64,000 bases of DNA, taken from contig JADJPS010000017.1 of the NCBI GenBank assembly GCA_016713105.1, positions 124,001 through 188,000 of the forward strand. The letters are read 5' to 3'. A program made the translations under genes and the position numbers. Under the pieces are notes generated by a model. It worked only from the letters and a program-made list of their open reading frames with translations, ran no database searches and was not told the origin of the DNA. Shown here piece after piece: positions 41,546 to 49,046 of this stretch (position 1 is its first letter; every line of letters begins with the position of its first letter). The stretch comes from Devosia sp. GTDB taxonomy: Bacteria > Pseudomonadota > Alphaproteobacteria > Rhizobiales > Devosiaceae.

Positions 41546-42225
41546 GCTTTTCGGCGCACATCGTCACGTTGTTCCCGGAGCTGTTTCCGGGCCCGCTCGG
41601 CGCCTCGGTGCTGGGCCGCGGCCTCGCCGAAGGGCTGTGGCGGCTCGAGACCACGCAATTGCGCGACTTCGCCACCGACCGCCACCGGACGGTGGACGAT
41701 ACGCCCTCGGGCGGCGGCGCCGGCCTGGTGCTGAAGCCCGATATTCTCGCGAGGGCCATCGACGCGGTGTCGCCGCCCGACGATCCGCGGTCGCGCCTGC
41801 TGATGAGCCCGCGTGGGCTGCCGCTGACCCAGGCGCGGGTGCGCGAACTCGCCGCCGGACCCGGCGCGGTGATCGTCTGCGGGCGCTTCGAGGGTGTCGA
41901 CCAGCGGGTGATCGAGGCGCGCGGACTCGAGGAGGTCTCGATCGGCGACTATGTGCTGGCGGGCGGCGAGGTCGCGGCCATGGTGCTGCTCGAGGCCGTG
42001 GTGCGGCTCATCCCGGGCGTCCTCGGGGCGGCAGAGAGCCATGCCGACGAGAGCTTCGAGCACGGGCTCCTGGAGTATCCCCAGTACACGCGGCCGCAGC
42101 AGTTCGAAGGGCGGGAAATTCCCGCCGTGCTGACGTCGGGCGACCACGGCAAGGTCGCCAGGTGGCGGCGCGAGCAGGCGGAGGCCCTGACACGGGCGCG
42201 CCGGCCGGATCTGCTGGCGCGCTGA
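41542..42225 (+). CDS. trmD: tRNA (guanine-N1-)-methyltransferase TrmD
   Basis: 227 residues from a TTG at 41542-41544 that overlaps the rimM stop. Makes m1G37 in tRNA, preventing +1 frameshifting. SPRGLPLTQ, CGRFEGVDQRVIE and SIGDYVLAGGEVAAMVLLEA form the SPOUT trefoil knot. The C-terminal AESHADESFEHGLLEYPQYTRPQQFEG is also conserved. In many relatives rplS follows; here a copper/HupE block intervenes. Confidence 0.95.
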   Translation: MSFSAHIVTLFPELFPGPLGASVLGRGLAEGLWRLETTQLRDFATDRHRTVDDTPSGGGAGLVLKPDILARAIDAVSPPDDPRSRLLMSPRGLPLTQARVRELAAGPGAVIVCGRFEGVDQRVIEARGLEEVSIGDYVLAGGEVAAMVLLEAVVRLIPGVLGAAESHADESFEHGLLEYPQYTRPQQFEGREIPAVLTSGDHGKVARWRREQAEALTRARRPDLLAR

Positions 42226-42238
42226 GGCGCGCCGGTCG

Positions 42239-42324
42239 GGTGAGGAGACTCACGGTCCTTCAGGGGGCATCGTGGCGGCGCAAAGCCGAGCCTCCTCACC
42301 CTATCCCCCTTGTCCAGAGGGGGA
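42239..42324. repeat. Palindromic intergenic repeats between trmD and the SCO1 gene
   Basis: An outer dyad, 42239-42251 with 42288-42300 (GGTGAGGAG-type arms, one mismatch), is followed by a hairpin TCCCCCT / AGGGGGA at 42304-42324. Such elements recur in this window (47479, 49942, 57531). Between convergent genes it may serve as a bidirectional terminator. Confidence 0.55.
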
Positions 42325-42348
42325 ATCCGGCACGTCGTTGGTGCTCGC

Positions 42349-42945
42349 CTAACCCTTGGCGAGCAGCTTCCTGATCTTGTCGACGGCGGTCGAGACATTC
42401 TCGCCGTAGGCGATCGTGCCTTCGAAGCCGCCCTGGTTGTTGAGCAGGAACACCGAGGCGGTATGATTGATGGTGTAGTCGTCCCCCGCCCCCGGCACCT
42501 TCTCGGCCACCACGCCCCAGGCGCGGACGATCTTGTCCACCTCCTCGGGCGTGCCGGTGATCCCGGTGATGCGGTCTGAAACCCAGGAGACGTAGTCCCC
42601 CAGCACCTCGGGCGTATCGCGCGTCGGGTCGACCGTGACGAAATAGGCCTTGAGTTCCCCGGCGTCGGGACCCAGCTGCTCGAACCAGACCGACATCTCG
42701 GCCATGGTGGTGGGGCACACGTCCGGGCAATGGGTGTAGCCGAAGAACAGCATCGACGGGTGCCCCTGGAATATCGTCTGGTCGATGGGGTTGCCGCGCT
42801 GGTCGAGCAGGGCATAGCTGCCCCCGCCGATCCCGCCTGGCGACTTGGGCGGCGCCACGACGAACAGCACCGTGGCACCGATGGCGGCAATCGCCACGAG
42901 GGCCCACAGGATCAGGCGGAAACGGCGAAGGGCAGCGGGGGACAT
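42349..42945 (-). CDS. SCO1/SenC copper chaperone
   Basis: 198 residues with an N-terminal membrane anchor (about 10-31) and a thioredoxin-like domain. Copper ligands are the cysteines of FFGYTHCPDVCPTTM and the His of YTINHTASVFLL; DPTRDTPEVL is conserved. Delivers copper to the CuA site of cytochrome c oxidase or reduces it. It is the last gene of a copper operon on the minus strand and starts eight bases from the PCuAC gene. Confidence 0.92.
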   Translation of the reverse strand: MSPAALRRFRLILWALVAIAAIGATVLFVVAPPKSPGGIGGGSYALLDQRGNPIDQTIFQGHPSMLFFGYTHCPDVCPTTMAEMSVWFEQLGPDAGELKAYFVTVDPTRDTPEVLGDYVSWVSDRITGITGTPEEVDKIVRAWGVVAEKVPGAGDDYTINHTASVFLLNNQGGFEGTIAYGENVSTAVDKIRKLLAKG

Positions 42946-42953
42946 GGTCGGCC

Positions 42954-43883
42954 TCAGATCAACGAATCATCGATCATCATAACGCCGTCGAAGGCATCGA
43001 ACTGCTTCACCAGTTCGGGCGCCACCGAGGCGTCGGCAGTGGAGACCTGCGCGGCCAGTTCATGCGCGACGTCGTGCGGCACGCCGATCCGGGACAGTGC
43101 CATCGCATCCTTGAGGCTGGCGCCGGAACACAGGTGGATGGCCCAGCCCGAGGCGGTCTTCTTCAGCAGCGCCCGTCCGCCGGTCCCCTCCTGCGCCCAG
43201 GCACTGACCGCATACTCGCCGACAACCACGATCGGCCCCATGGTGAGCGGGTTCTCAGGTTTGTCGAACATGGCCTTCTGCATGGCCGCGATGGCGTCGA
43301 GATCGCTCATGCCGCTCATGTCCATGCCGGCGCCATTGCCGTGGGCGTGCGCAGCATGGGCATCGTGGCCGGAGGCATCGCCATGCATGGAATGGTCGGG
43401 TGCCTTGGCGCCGAAGGCCTGGACATCGAGCAGCACTTCGACGGTGCCGGCCTTCTCGAAGGTCAGGGTAACGGGCACCTGGGTGCCCTCGACCAACGCT
43501 TGCTTGAGTTCCATGAACATCAGGTGCAGGCCGCCCGGCTGGAGCGTCACGGTCTCACCGGCCGGCACCGGGATGCCGTTGGCCAGCTCGGCCATCTTCA
43601 TGACATCGCCCTCCATCTTCATCTCGTGCAGCTGCATGACGCCGGCCACCGGCGAGGCCGCCGCGATCAGGCGATCATCGGTCGCGCCCTTGTTGGTGAG
43701 CGTCAGGAAGCCGCCGGCGACGGGCGCATTGGGAAGGGTGGCACGGCTGAAGGCACCGGCGATGACGATGTCACCGACGATGACTTCAGCAGCGACGGCT
43801 CCGCCGAGGAGCGGCGCGCCGGCGAGCCCGCCGCCGATGAGGGTCAGCGCCACGAGGGCGGCCCGGATGCTGTGTCTGTTCAT
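42954..43883 (-). CDS. PCuAC copper chaperone fused to a copper-uptake-associated domain
   Basis: 309 residues from the ATG at 43881-43883. A signal peptide (about 1-32) leads into a PCuAC domain with FSRATLPNAPVAGGFLTLTN, MQLHEMKMEGDVMKM and GGLHLMFMELK, whose His/Met residues bind Cu(I). A His/Met-rich linker (HSMHGDASGHDAHAAHAHG then MDMSGM) follows. The C-terminal 100 residues (SDLDAIAAMQKAMF, GEYAVSAWAQEG, HLCSGASLKDAMAL) match what is elsewhere annotated as a separate copper uptake system-associated protein. The fusion suggests the two act together. Confidence 0.87.
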   Translation of the reverse strand: MNRHSIRAALVALTLIGGGLAGAPLLGGAVAAEVIVGDIVIAGAFSRATLPNAPVAGGFLTLTNKGATDDRLIAAASPVAGVMQLHEMKMEGDVMKMAELANGIPVPAGETVTLQPGGLHLMFMELKQALVEGTQVPVTLTFEKAGTVEVLLDVQAFGAKAPDHSMHGDASGHDAHAAHAHGNGAGMDMSGMSDLDAIAAMQKAMFDKPENPLTMGPIVVVGEYAVSAWAQEGTGGRALLKKTASGWAIHLCSGASLKDAMALSRIGVPHDVAHELAAQVSTADASVAPELVKQFDAFDGVMMIDDSLI

Positions 43884-43923
43884 TTCAGTACTTCCTTTCT
43901 CGGCCGGGGTCCGGCCTGTTGGG

Positions 43924-45516
43924 TCAGGGGTTGAGGTCAACTTGGCCCGCCAGCTTGACGAGCGTGAAACTGTCGATGCGCAGGTCGAGTTCGACCGTCC
44001 AGGTGCCGCCTGCCGGCAGCAGCAGCGGCGCCTCCCAGAAGCCGTCGGCGGCCGGCTCGACACTGCGCCTGAGCCGCTCGATGCCGAGCGCCGGATTGGA
44101 GAGCGACAGCGCGACGGACCTGGGGGAAATGGCGGCGAAACCGGCATCGGTGAGCCAGATGCGCAGCAGCATCGGGCCGGCCCGTCCCGGCGTGAAGGTG
44201 AGGTCGGCCATGGCGGCTTCGCCGTGCAGGTGCAGGTGGGCCGGCTGCGCGGCCGTTTCGGCCACGACCCGCGGCGGCGGGGTGAAGCGCCAGCCGGCGA
44301 CGACGCCGAAGATCGCGAGGACGAGCAGCAGTTCGACACCGATGCTGCAGCGCAGTCGGCGACGAGCCGGATCGGCTCCGGCCAGCACCGGGCGGGTCAG
44401 CACCGCGCGGTTCCACAGTGCCAGCCCGAACAGACCGGCGAGGAGGACCAGCTTGGCGCCGAGCAGCACCCCGTAGGCCGAGAGCCAGGCCGCGCCGGGC
44501 GGTCCCATCTGCAGCGCCGCGAGGGCGATGCCGCTGACGACGATCGGCGCGATGGCGAGCGGAATCTGCTTCGAGAAGCGCTCGAGCGCGGCCGGCGCCG
44601 CGGTCCCGGCCGAGCGCAGCAGCCAGCCCAGCGGGATCAGCGCCCCGATCCAGTACACCAGGCCGGCGATATGGAGGAACACGGCCGGCCGGCTGAGCCA
44701 TTCGGGCGCCGCCGTGCCGGCATGGCCGCTCAGCACCGGGGCGAGGGCCGCGGCGATCCAGGCCAGTACGACGAAGCTGGCGCCAAGTCTGCTGCGTCCG
44801 AGGCCGGCAGCGGCCAGCGTCGCGGCAAAGGCGACGAGGGCGGCAATGAAGCTGGCGCCATAGCTGGTCGAAAGCGCCGTCGCCCAGGGCGCCGTCGACA
44901 GCAGCCGGCCGAAACCGACCCCGAGGGCATCAAGGCCCTGCAGGCCAAGGGCGAGCGGCGCAAGCAGCAACCCGATCCCCGCAGACACGATGGGCAGCGG
45001 GCGCAGCGGCGCCGGCAGCGGCGCGACGACGAGGCCGAACACGGCGGCACCGACGCCGACGAACAGTGCAGCATAAAGGCCGGCCCGTACGGCCCAGATG
45101 GCAGTTGCCAGCACGGCATCGGGGCCTGTGGCGACCACCGGGCGCGTGCCGGGTTCGCCGATCGAGAACACCAGCGATCCCGCCACCGGGTGGCCGTCGG
45201 CGGAGACGACGCGCCAGCTGAGCAGATGGGTGCCACGCCCGAGTTCGGCGGGAAGGGCCTGCGTCACCTGCTGGTCGGTGGCAAGCGCACCATCAAGGTC
45301 GCGCCGCTCGCCCGAAGGCGAGACCAGGGTGAAGACCAGCGGCGTGACCGGTTCTGTAAAGCTAAGGGTCAGCGTCGCGGGCGCGGCCGCCAGCACGCTG
45401 CCATCGGCCGGATCGGACGCGACGAGGCCGGCATGCGCCAGCGCTCCCGACAGCAGCAGGAGGCTCGCCGCAAGGACCAGCAGCAGGTTGATCGCGATTT
45501 TGCGGACCGCACGCAT
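43924..45516 (-). CDS. CopC-CopD fusion, copper resistance/import membrane protein
   Basis: 530 residues. The signal peptide is cut at ALA-HAGLVASDPADGSVL, giving a mature N-terminal His that with GHPVAGSLVF forms the CopC Cu(II) site. About eight membrane spans of the CopD type follow (residues about 135-410), with YWIGALIPLGWLL and KLVLLAGLFGLALWNR. A last periplasmic domain (about 430-530, HLHLHGEAAMADLTFTPG) resembles FixH/YtkA-like beta-folds. Likely moves copper across the inner membrane. It is in the same operon as the PCuAC and SCO1 genes. Confidence 0.87.
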   Translation of the reverse strand: MRAVRKIAINLLLVLAASLLLLSGALAHAGLVASDPADGSVLAAAPATLTLSFTEPVTPLVFTLVSPSGERRDLDGALATDQQVTQALPAELGRGTHLLSWRVVSADGHPVAGSLVFSIGEPGTRPVVATGPDAVLATAIWAVRAGLYAALFVGVGAAVFGLVVAPLPAPLRPLPIVSAGIGLLLAPLALGLQGLDALGVGFGRLLSTAPWATALSTSYGASFIAALVAFAATLAAAGLGRSRLGASFVVLAWIAAALAPVLSGHAGTAAPEWLSRPAVFLHIAGLVYWIGALIPLGWLLRSAGTAAPAALERFSKQIPLAIAPIVVSGIALAALQMGPPGAAWLSAYGVLLGAKLVLLAGLFGLALWNRAVLTRPVLAGADPARRRLRCSIGVELLLVLAIFGVVAGWRFTPPPRVVAETAAQPAHLHLHGEAAMADLTFTPGRAGPMLLRIWLTDAGFAAISPRSVALSLSNPALGIERLRRSVEPAADGFWEAPLLLPAGGTWTVELDLRIDSFTLVKLAGQVDLNP

Positions 45517-45560
45517 CGGCGCTGGAGTGCGGGGGCGCCCGGAAGCGCCCCCGCGCGGCC

Positions 45561-46091
45561 TTAGTGGTGGTGTTCGCCGGCCTTGATCAGCTTGACGCCC
45601 GGCGCCGGACCTTCCGGTTCGGGCTGGCCCTCGACCGGGATCTCGATCCAGCTGACTTCGCCGTTCGCACAGACCTGCACAGCCGGGAAGTACATAGTGG
45701 TACCGGCCTCGAGCGAGCCGGCGATGGTGCCGCGGAACACGAACTCGTCGTAGAACTCATCCGGCAGGTTGCCGCCCGACCAGGTGATTTCGAGCACCCC
45801 CTCGGTCACCTTGGCCCCGTGGTTCTCATAGGTGTTCTTGTATGGCCCATTGACGGTGGTCAGTTCCCAGCCGGCCTTGGGCATCGGCTTGACGGAGAAG
45901 AACCCCTCGGGAATCTGCACGCGGACGGTATGGGTCGCCTGGCCGTCGCAGCCATGCGGCACGCGCAGAACGGCCTTGTAGGTGGAGCCGAGGGCGGCCT
46001 CGCCGACCTCGAAGGTCGCGTGGGCCATGGCAGGCAGGGCGGAAATGACAAACAGGCCAGCCGCAAGCGCGGCGCGGGAAAGAATGATCAT
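45561..46091 (-). CDS. YcnI-like copper-binding secreted protein (DUF1775)
   Basis: 176 residues. The signal peptide ends PAMA-HATFEV, leaving an N-terminal His typical of YcnI copper sites. GCDGQATHTVRVQIPEGFFSVKPMPKAGWELTTV and SGGNLPDEFYDEFVFRGTIAG are conserved. The C-terminus is His-rich (GEHHH), giving additional metal affinity. It lies 44 bases before the CopC-CopD gene on the same strand. Confidence 0.9.
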   Translation of the reverse strand: MIILSRAALAAGLFVISALPAMAHATFEVGEAALGSTYKAVLRVPHGCDGQATHTVRVQIPEGFFSVKPMPKAGWELTTVNGPYKNTYENHGAKVTEGVLEITWSGGNLPDEFYDEFVFRGTIAGSLEAGTTMYFPAVQVCANGEVSWIEIPVEGQPEPEGPAPGVKLIKAGEHHH

Positions 46092-46163
46092 GATGTGTCT
46101 CGTTGATGTGACCGCAGCGCCCGCAGGGCGCGGGGCGATCGTTGATCCGAAGGCGAAGATGGA

Positions 46164-46517
46164 TCAGACGAGACGAGGCGGGCCGCGGGCCTCCGGCAGG
46201 CCGCGCACCGGCGCCAGGACCGGCAACTCCGGCATGGCCTGGGCAAAGTCGGCGCCGAGCGCCAACCGCAAGTCGATGAGCCCGCCAGCCGGTGGCGGCA
46301 GGGCTGCGCCGAGCACGCGGCAAGCATGGCAGGGTGCATGAGCGGAATCGGTACCGGACGGATCGTCGCCGCAATAGCTGAAATCGACCGCCGCCGTCAG
46401 CACGTCCTCGCCGCCGGCGAGACTCGGCGCCGGCGCATGCCCGAAGCTGAGGAATATCAGCGCCAGCACGCCCAGGGCGCGCAGGATGTCGATGCTGATG
46501 AGCCGCGCGTAACGCAC
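46164..46517 (-). CDS. Small membrane-anchored CHAC-motif protein (DUF2946-like)
   Basis: 117 residues from a GTG at 46515-46517 with GGGGAGG eight bases upstream; the open frame extends further but has no comparable site. One N-terminal hydrophobic segment (about 7-30) is followed by SYCGDDPSGTDSAHAPCHACRVLGAALPPPAG, where Cys/His spacing suggests metal binding. The organisation recalls DUF2946 proteins near copper genes. It would be the first gene of the operon ending with SCO1. Function is unproven. Confidence 0.6.
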   Translation of the reverse strand: MRYARLISIDILRALGVLALIFLSFGHAPAPSLAGGEDVLTAAVDFSYCGDDPSGTDSAHAPCHACRVLGAALPPPAGGLIDLRLALGADFAQAMPELPVLAPVRGLPEARGPPRLV

Positions 46518-46615
46518 CGGCCGGCCTCCCCAGTTGCAGCGCTGATCTAGCGCATTGTCGGCGCACTCGTCATGCGGCAAATGCGCTGGGTGGAGATTGA
46601 TCTGGCGCAAGCAAG

Positions 46616-46804
46616 GTGACAGAACATGTCGATGACGGTGCGTGCGTCCCTTCGGGCGCATGTGAAACGGGAAGCCGGTACGCCTTCGGGCAAGGCCGGC
46701 GCCGCCCCCGCGACTGTATCGGGTGAGTTCTCCTCCACGCGTGCCACTGGTTTGCGACTGGGAAGGCGGAGGAAGAGGCCCGGAGCCAGGAGACCGGCCG
46801 TCAC
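46616..46804 (+). promoter_or_regulatory. Cobalamin (B12) riboswitch
   Basis: P1 is GTGAC (46616-46620) paired with GTCAC (46800-46804). Inside are the conserved blocks GATGACGGTGCG, GTGAAACGGGAAGCCGGT, GCCGCCCCCGCGACTGTA, TGCCACTG and GGGAAGGCGGAGGAAG. The B12 box is AGCCAGGAGACCGGCC (46784-46799). The hairpin 46819-46835 (CGGGAC/GTCCCG) just before the AAGGAG of the next gene is a candidate expression platform controlling translation. It fills most of the 332-base gap before the HupE gene. Confidence 0.95.
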
Positions 46805-46849
46805 AACGAAACGCGATGCGGGACGGTGGGTCCCGGACAAGGAGATTTC

Positions 46850-47434
46850 ATGCGCGCGATACTGAGCCTGCTGCTGATCCTGCTGCCGACGGCGGCGCTT
46901 GCCCATACGGGGGCCGGCGATGCGTCGGGCTTCTTGCATGGCTTCATGCACCCGATCGGCGGCGTCGACCACGTTCTCGCCATGGTGGCGGTCGGGGTGT
47001 TCGCCTATGTGCTGGGCGGCCGGGCCCTGTGGCTGGTGCCGCTAAGTTTTGTGGGCATGATGGCGGTCGGCTTCCTCGTCGGCATCGGCCAGGTCGACTT
47101 GCCGTTCGTCGAACTGGGGATCGCGCTGTCGAGCGTGGTGATCGGCGCCGCCGCGGCGCTCGGCCGGCCGATGCCGGTCGTGGCGGCCTCGGCGCTGGTC
47201 GGGGTGTTCGCCATCTTCCACGGCCATGCCCATGGCGCCGAGATGCCGGTCGATGCGGCCGGGCTTGAGTACGCAGCTGGCTTCATCATTGCCACCGCGC
47301 TGCTGCATGCCGCCGGCATTGCCGGGGCAATGGGCGTGGCACGGCTGGTCGGCAAGTACGGCAAACTCGTCGCGCAGATGGCGGGCGGGCTGTTCGCGCT
47401 GGGCGGCGTCGGCGTCCTCGCCGGGTGGCTGTAA
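46850..47434 (+). CDS. HupE/UreJ-family metal transporter under B12 control
   Basis: 194 residues from the ATG at 46850-46852, with AAGGAG upstream. A signal peptide precedes about six membrane spans. GFMHPIGGVDHVLAM carries the HPxGGxDH motif and VFAIFHGHAHGAEMP is the second histidine block, both characteristic of HupE/UreJ. Comparative genomics links B12-riboswitch-controlled HupE members to cobalt uptake; other members handle nickel. Cobalt is therefore the most likely substrate, by inference. Confidence 0.9.
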   Translation: MRAILSLLLILLPTAALAHTGAGDASGFLHGFMHPIGGVDHVLAMVAVGVFAYVLGGRALWLVPLSFVGMMAVGFLVGIGQVDLPFVELGIALSSVVIGAAAALGRPMPVVAASALVGVFAIFHGHAHGAEMPVDAAGLEYAAGFIIATALLHAAGIAGAMGVARLVGKYGKLVAQMAGGLFALGGVGVLAGWL

Positions 47435-47735
47435 CACTCGGGCAAGCGACGCGAGCCGTGGGCTCGCCCCACTCCTGATCCCTCCCCGCCATGGGGAGGG
47501 AAACGAGCGATGATCCGGCAGCCCGGATGGCCCCTTCCGCCGCAACATCGCGAGAGGCCGCTGGCGTGCGAGCCCTCCGGGGCCCTAGACTCGCGGGTGT
47601 TCTTGCTCTATAGCCGCGCTCGCCGGAGCCACGGGCCCGGCCAATAAGCGCATATAATCCGTGCAACCAAGACCGGGCGGTCGGCCGCAAGGCCGGCGAA
47701 ACGCTCCAGAGAAAAGATTCGAGAACGGAACCCAG
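47435..47735 (+). other. Intergenic region upstream of rplS
   Basis: No gene is visible. A palindrome TCCCTCCCC / GGGGAGGGA occurs at 47479-47501, matching other dispersed repeats in the window. TATAAT at 47653-47658 is a good -10, but I see no convincing -35. The leader from there to the rplS ATG is about 75 bases. Confidence 0.4.
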
Positions 47736-48263
47736 ATGTCCAAGATCATCGCAGAGCTCGACAAAGAGCAGTACGAAAAGCTCGCCGCCGCCGCCAAGCA
47801 TCCTGAGTTCACCCATGGCGATACCGTCAAGGTGTGGGTGAAGATCCGCGAAGGCGACAAGGAACGCCTGCAGGCCTATGAAGGCGTGGTGATTGCGCGC
47901 TCCGGCGCCGGCCTCATGGAAAGCTTCACCGTCCGCAAGATTTCCTACGGCGAAGGCGTCGAGCGCGTGTTCCCGGTGCTGAGCCCCAATATCGACCGCA
48001 TCGAAGTGGTCAAGCGCGGCAAGGTGCGTCGCGCCAAGCTCTACTACCTGCGCGATCGGCGCGGCAAGGCCGCCCGTATCTTCGAGAACGTCGGCGCCCG
48101 CACCAAGAAGATCGAGGCCGGCGAGCGCGAGTCGGCGATGGCCGCCAAGAACGCCCGCGAGGCCGAGAAGGTCGCCGCGGCCGAGGCCCTGGCCAAGGAA
48201 CTGGCGCAGAAGGATGCCGAAGCAGCCGCTGCTGCGGCCGCCGCCGAGCCCAAGGCCGAGTAG
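47736..48263 (+). CDS. rplS: 50S ribosomal protein L19
   Basis: 175 residues from the ATG at 47736-47738. HGDTVKVWVKIREGDKERLQAYEGVVIARSGAGLMESFTVRKISYGEGVERVFPVLSPNIDRIEVVKRGKVRRAKLYYLRDRRGKAARI (about 28-116) is the L19 core at the 30S-50S interface. A 55-residue Ala/Glu/Lys extension follows, common in this group. A strong terminator lies at 48307-48333. Confidence 0.96.
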   Translation: MSKIIAELDKEQYEKLAAAAKHPEFTHGDTVKVWVKIREGDKERLQAYEGVVIARSGAGLMESFTVRKISYGEGVERVFPVLSPNIDRIEVVKRGKVRRAKLYYLRDRRGKAARIFENVGARTKKIEAGERESAMAAKNAREAEKVAAAEALAKELAQKDAEAAAAAAAAEPKAE

Positions 48264-48306
48264 GCCGGGCCCGCCACAGTTCGGGCGGCTTCTTCACGCG
48301 AATTCC

Positions 48307-48333
48307 AAGCCCGGCCATGGTGCCGGGCTTTTT
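48307..48333 (+). terminator. Intrinsic terminator after rplS
   Basis: A 9-bp stem AAGCCCGGC / GCCGGGCTT with a 6-base loop continues directly into TTT, giving a run of five T. This is the clearest terminator in the window. Confidence 0.85.
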
Positions 48334-48353
48334 GATTCCAAAGAGGGATTGGG

Positions 48354-49007
48354 ATGGGATCGGACGAGGCGGCGGAACGGGCCGAGATCGCCGCGGAGCT
48401 GAGGGCGGAGGCGCGGCTCTTGCTGGTTGAAACGGGCCTGCTCGAGCTGTTCACCCGCCATTTCGGCCAGGCGGTGGTGACCGGGAGCGCCGGCTACGAC
48501 CTGATGGTGTGGCGCGATCTCGATATCCACATGCCCTGCGAGGCCGAGCGCTGGGAAGAATGAGCCGGGCTCGGGGTGGAGATCGGACAGCAGCTGGCGA
48601 GCCGCGGGCTGATGCTGCACAAGGCACACTATCTCAACGACTATGTCGACCCGCATCCGCTCGGCGCCGGGCTCTACTGGGGGCTGGAGTTCAAGGACTT
48701 CGCCGACAATCTCTGGAAATGGGATGTCTGGGGCTGGGAGCCGTTCGACTTCGCGGTGCGGCAGGCGCGCGACGCGAACCTCAGGGCCGACCTCTCGGCC
48801 TGCGACCGCGACCTGATCCTCAGGCTCAAGCACGAGGCCCGGGCCCGGGAGGGCTATTACGGGCAGGTGGTCACGAGCTTCGACATCTACCAGTTCGCGT
48901 TGGCGGGCGCGGGGAGACGCTGGACGAGCTGGAGCGCTGGAAGGGACTGGGGGCTAAGTCGGCGCCCGCGCCAGCCGCCCTTCACCTTCGACCACTCCAG
49001 CCGCTAG
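48354..49007 (+). pseudogene. Decayed nucleotidyltransferase-like gene
   Basis: An ATG with GAGGGA upstream opens a frame reading VVTGSAGYDLMVWRDLDIHMP, reminiscent of the GS...DLDI core of small nucleotidyltransferases. It stops at an in-frame TGA (48561-48563, after RWEE). The same frame then continues with conserved-looking protein (EIGQQLASRGLMLHKAHYLNDYVDP to FDIYQFALAG). The TGA may derive from TGG. A further indel in the G-run 48911-48914 puts ETLDELERWKGLG in another frame. Two or more lesions argue for a true pseudogene. The original function is uncertain and the 3' boundary approximate. Confidence 0.6.
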
Positions 49008-49046
49008 ACTCCCCGCGGGCAGCACCCTCGAACGTGGAGTCTCTCC

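Noticed and set aside
48561..48563. TGA read as Trp or selenocysteine
   Set aside because: TGA ends many intact genes in this window and no SECIS-like hairpin is evident; a point mutation is simpler.
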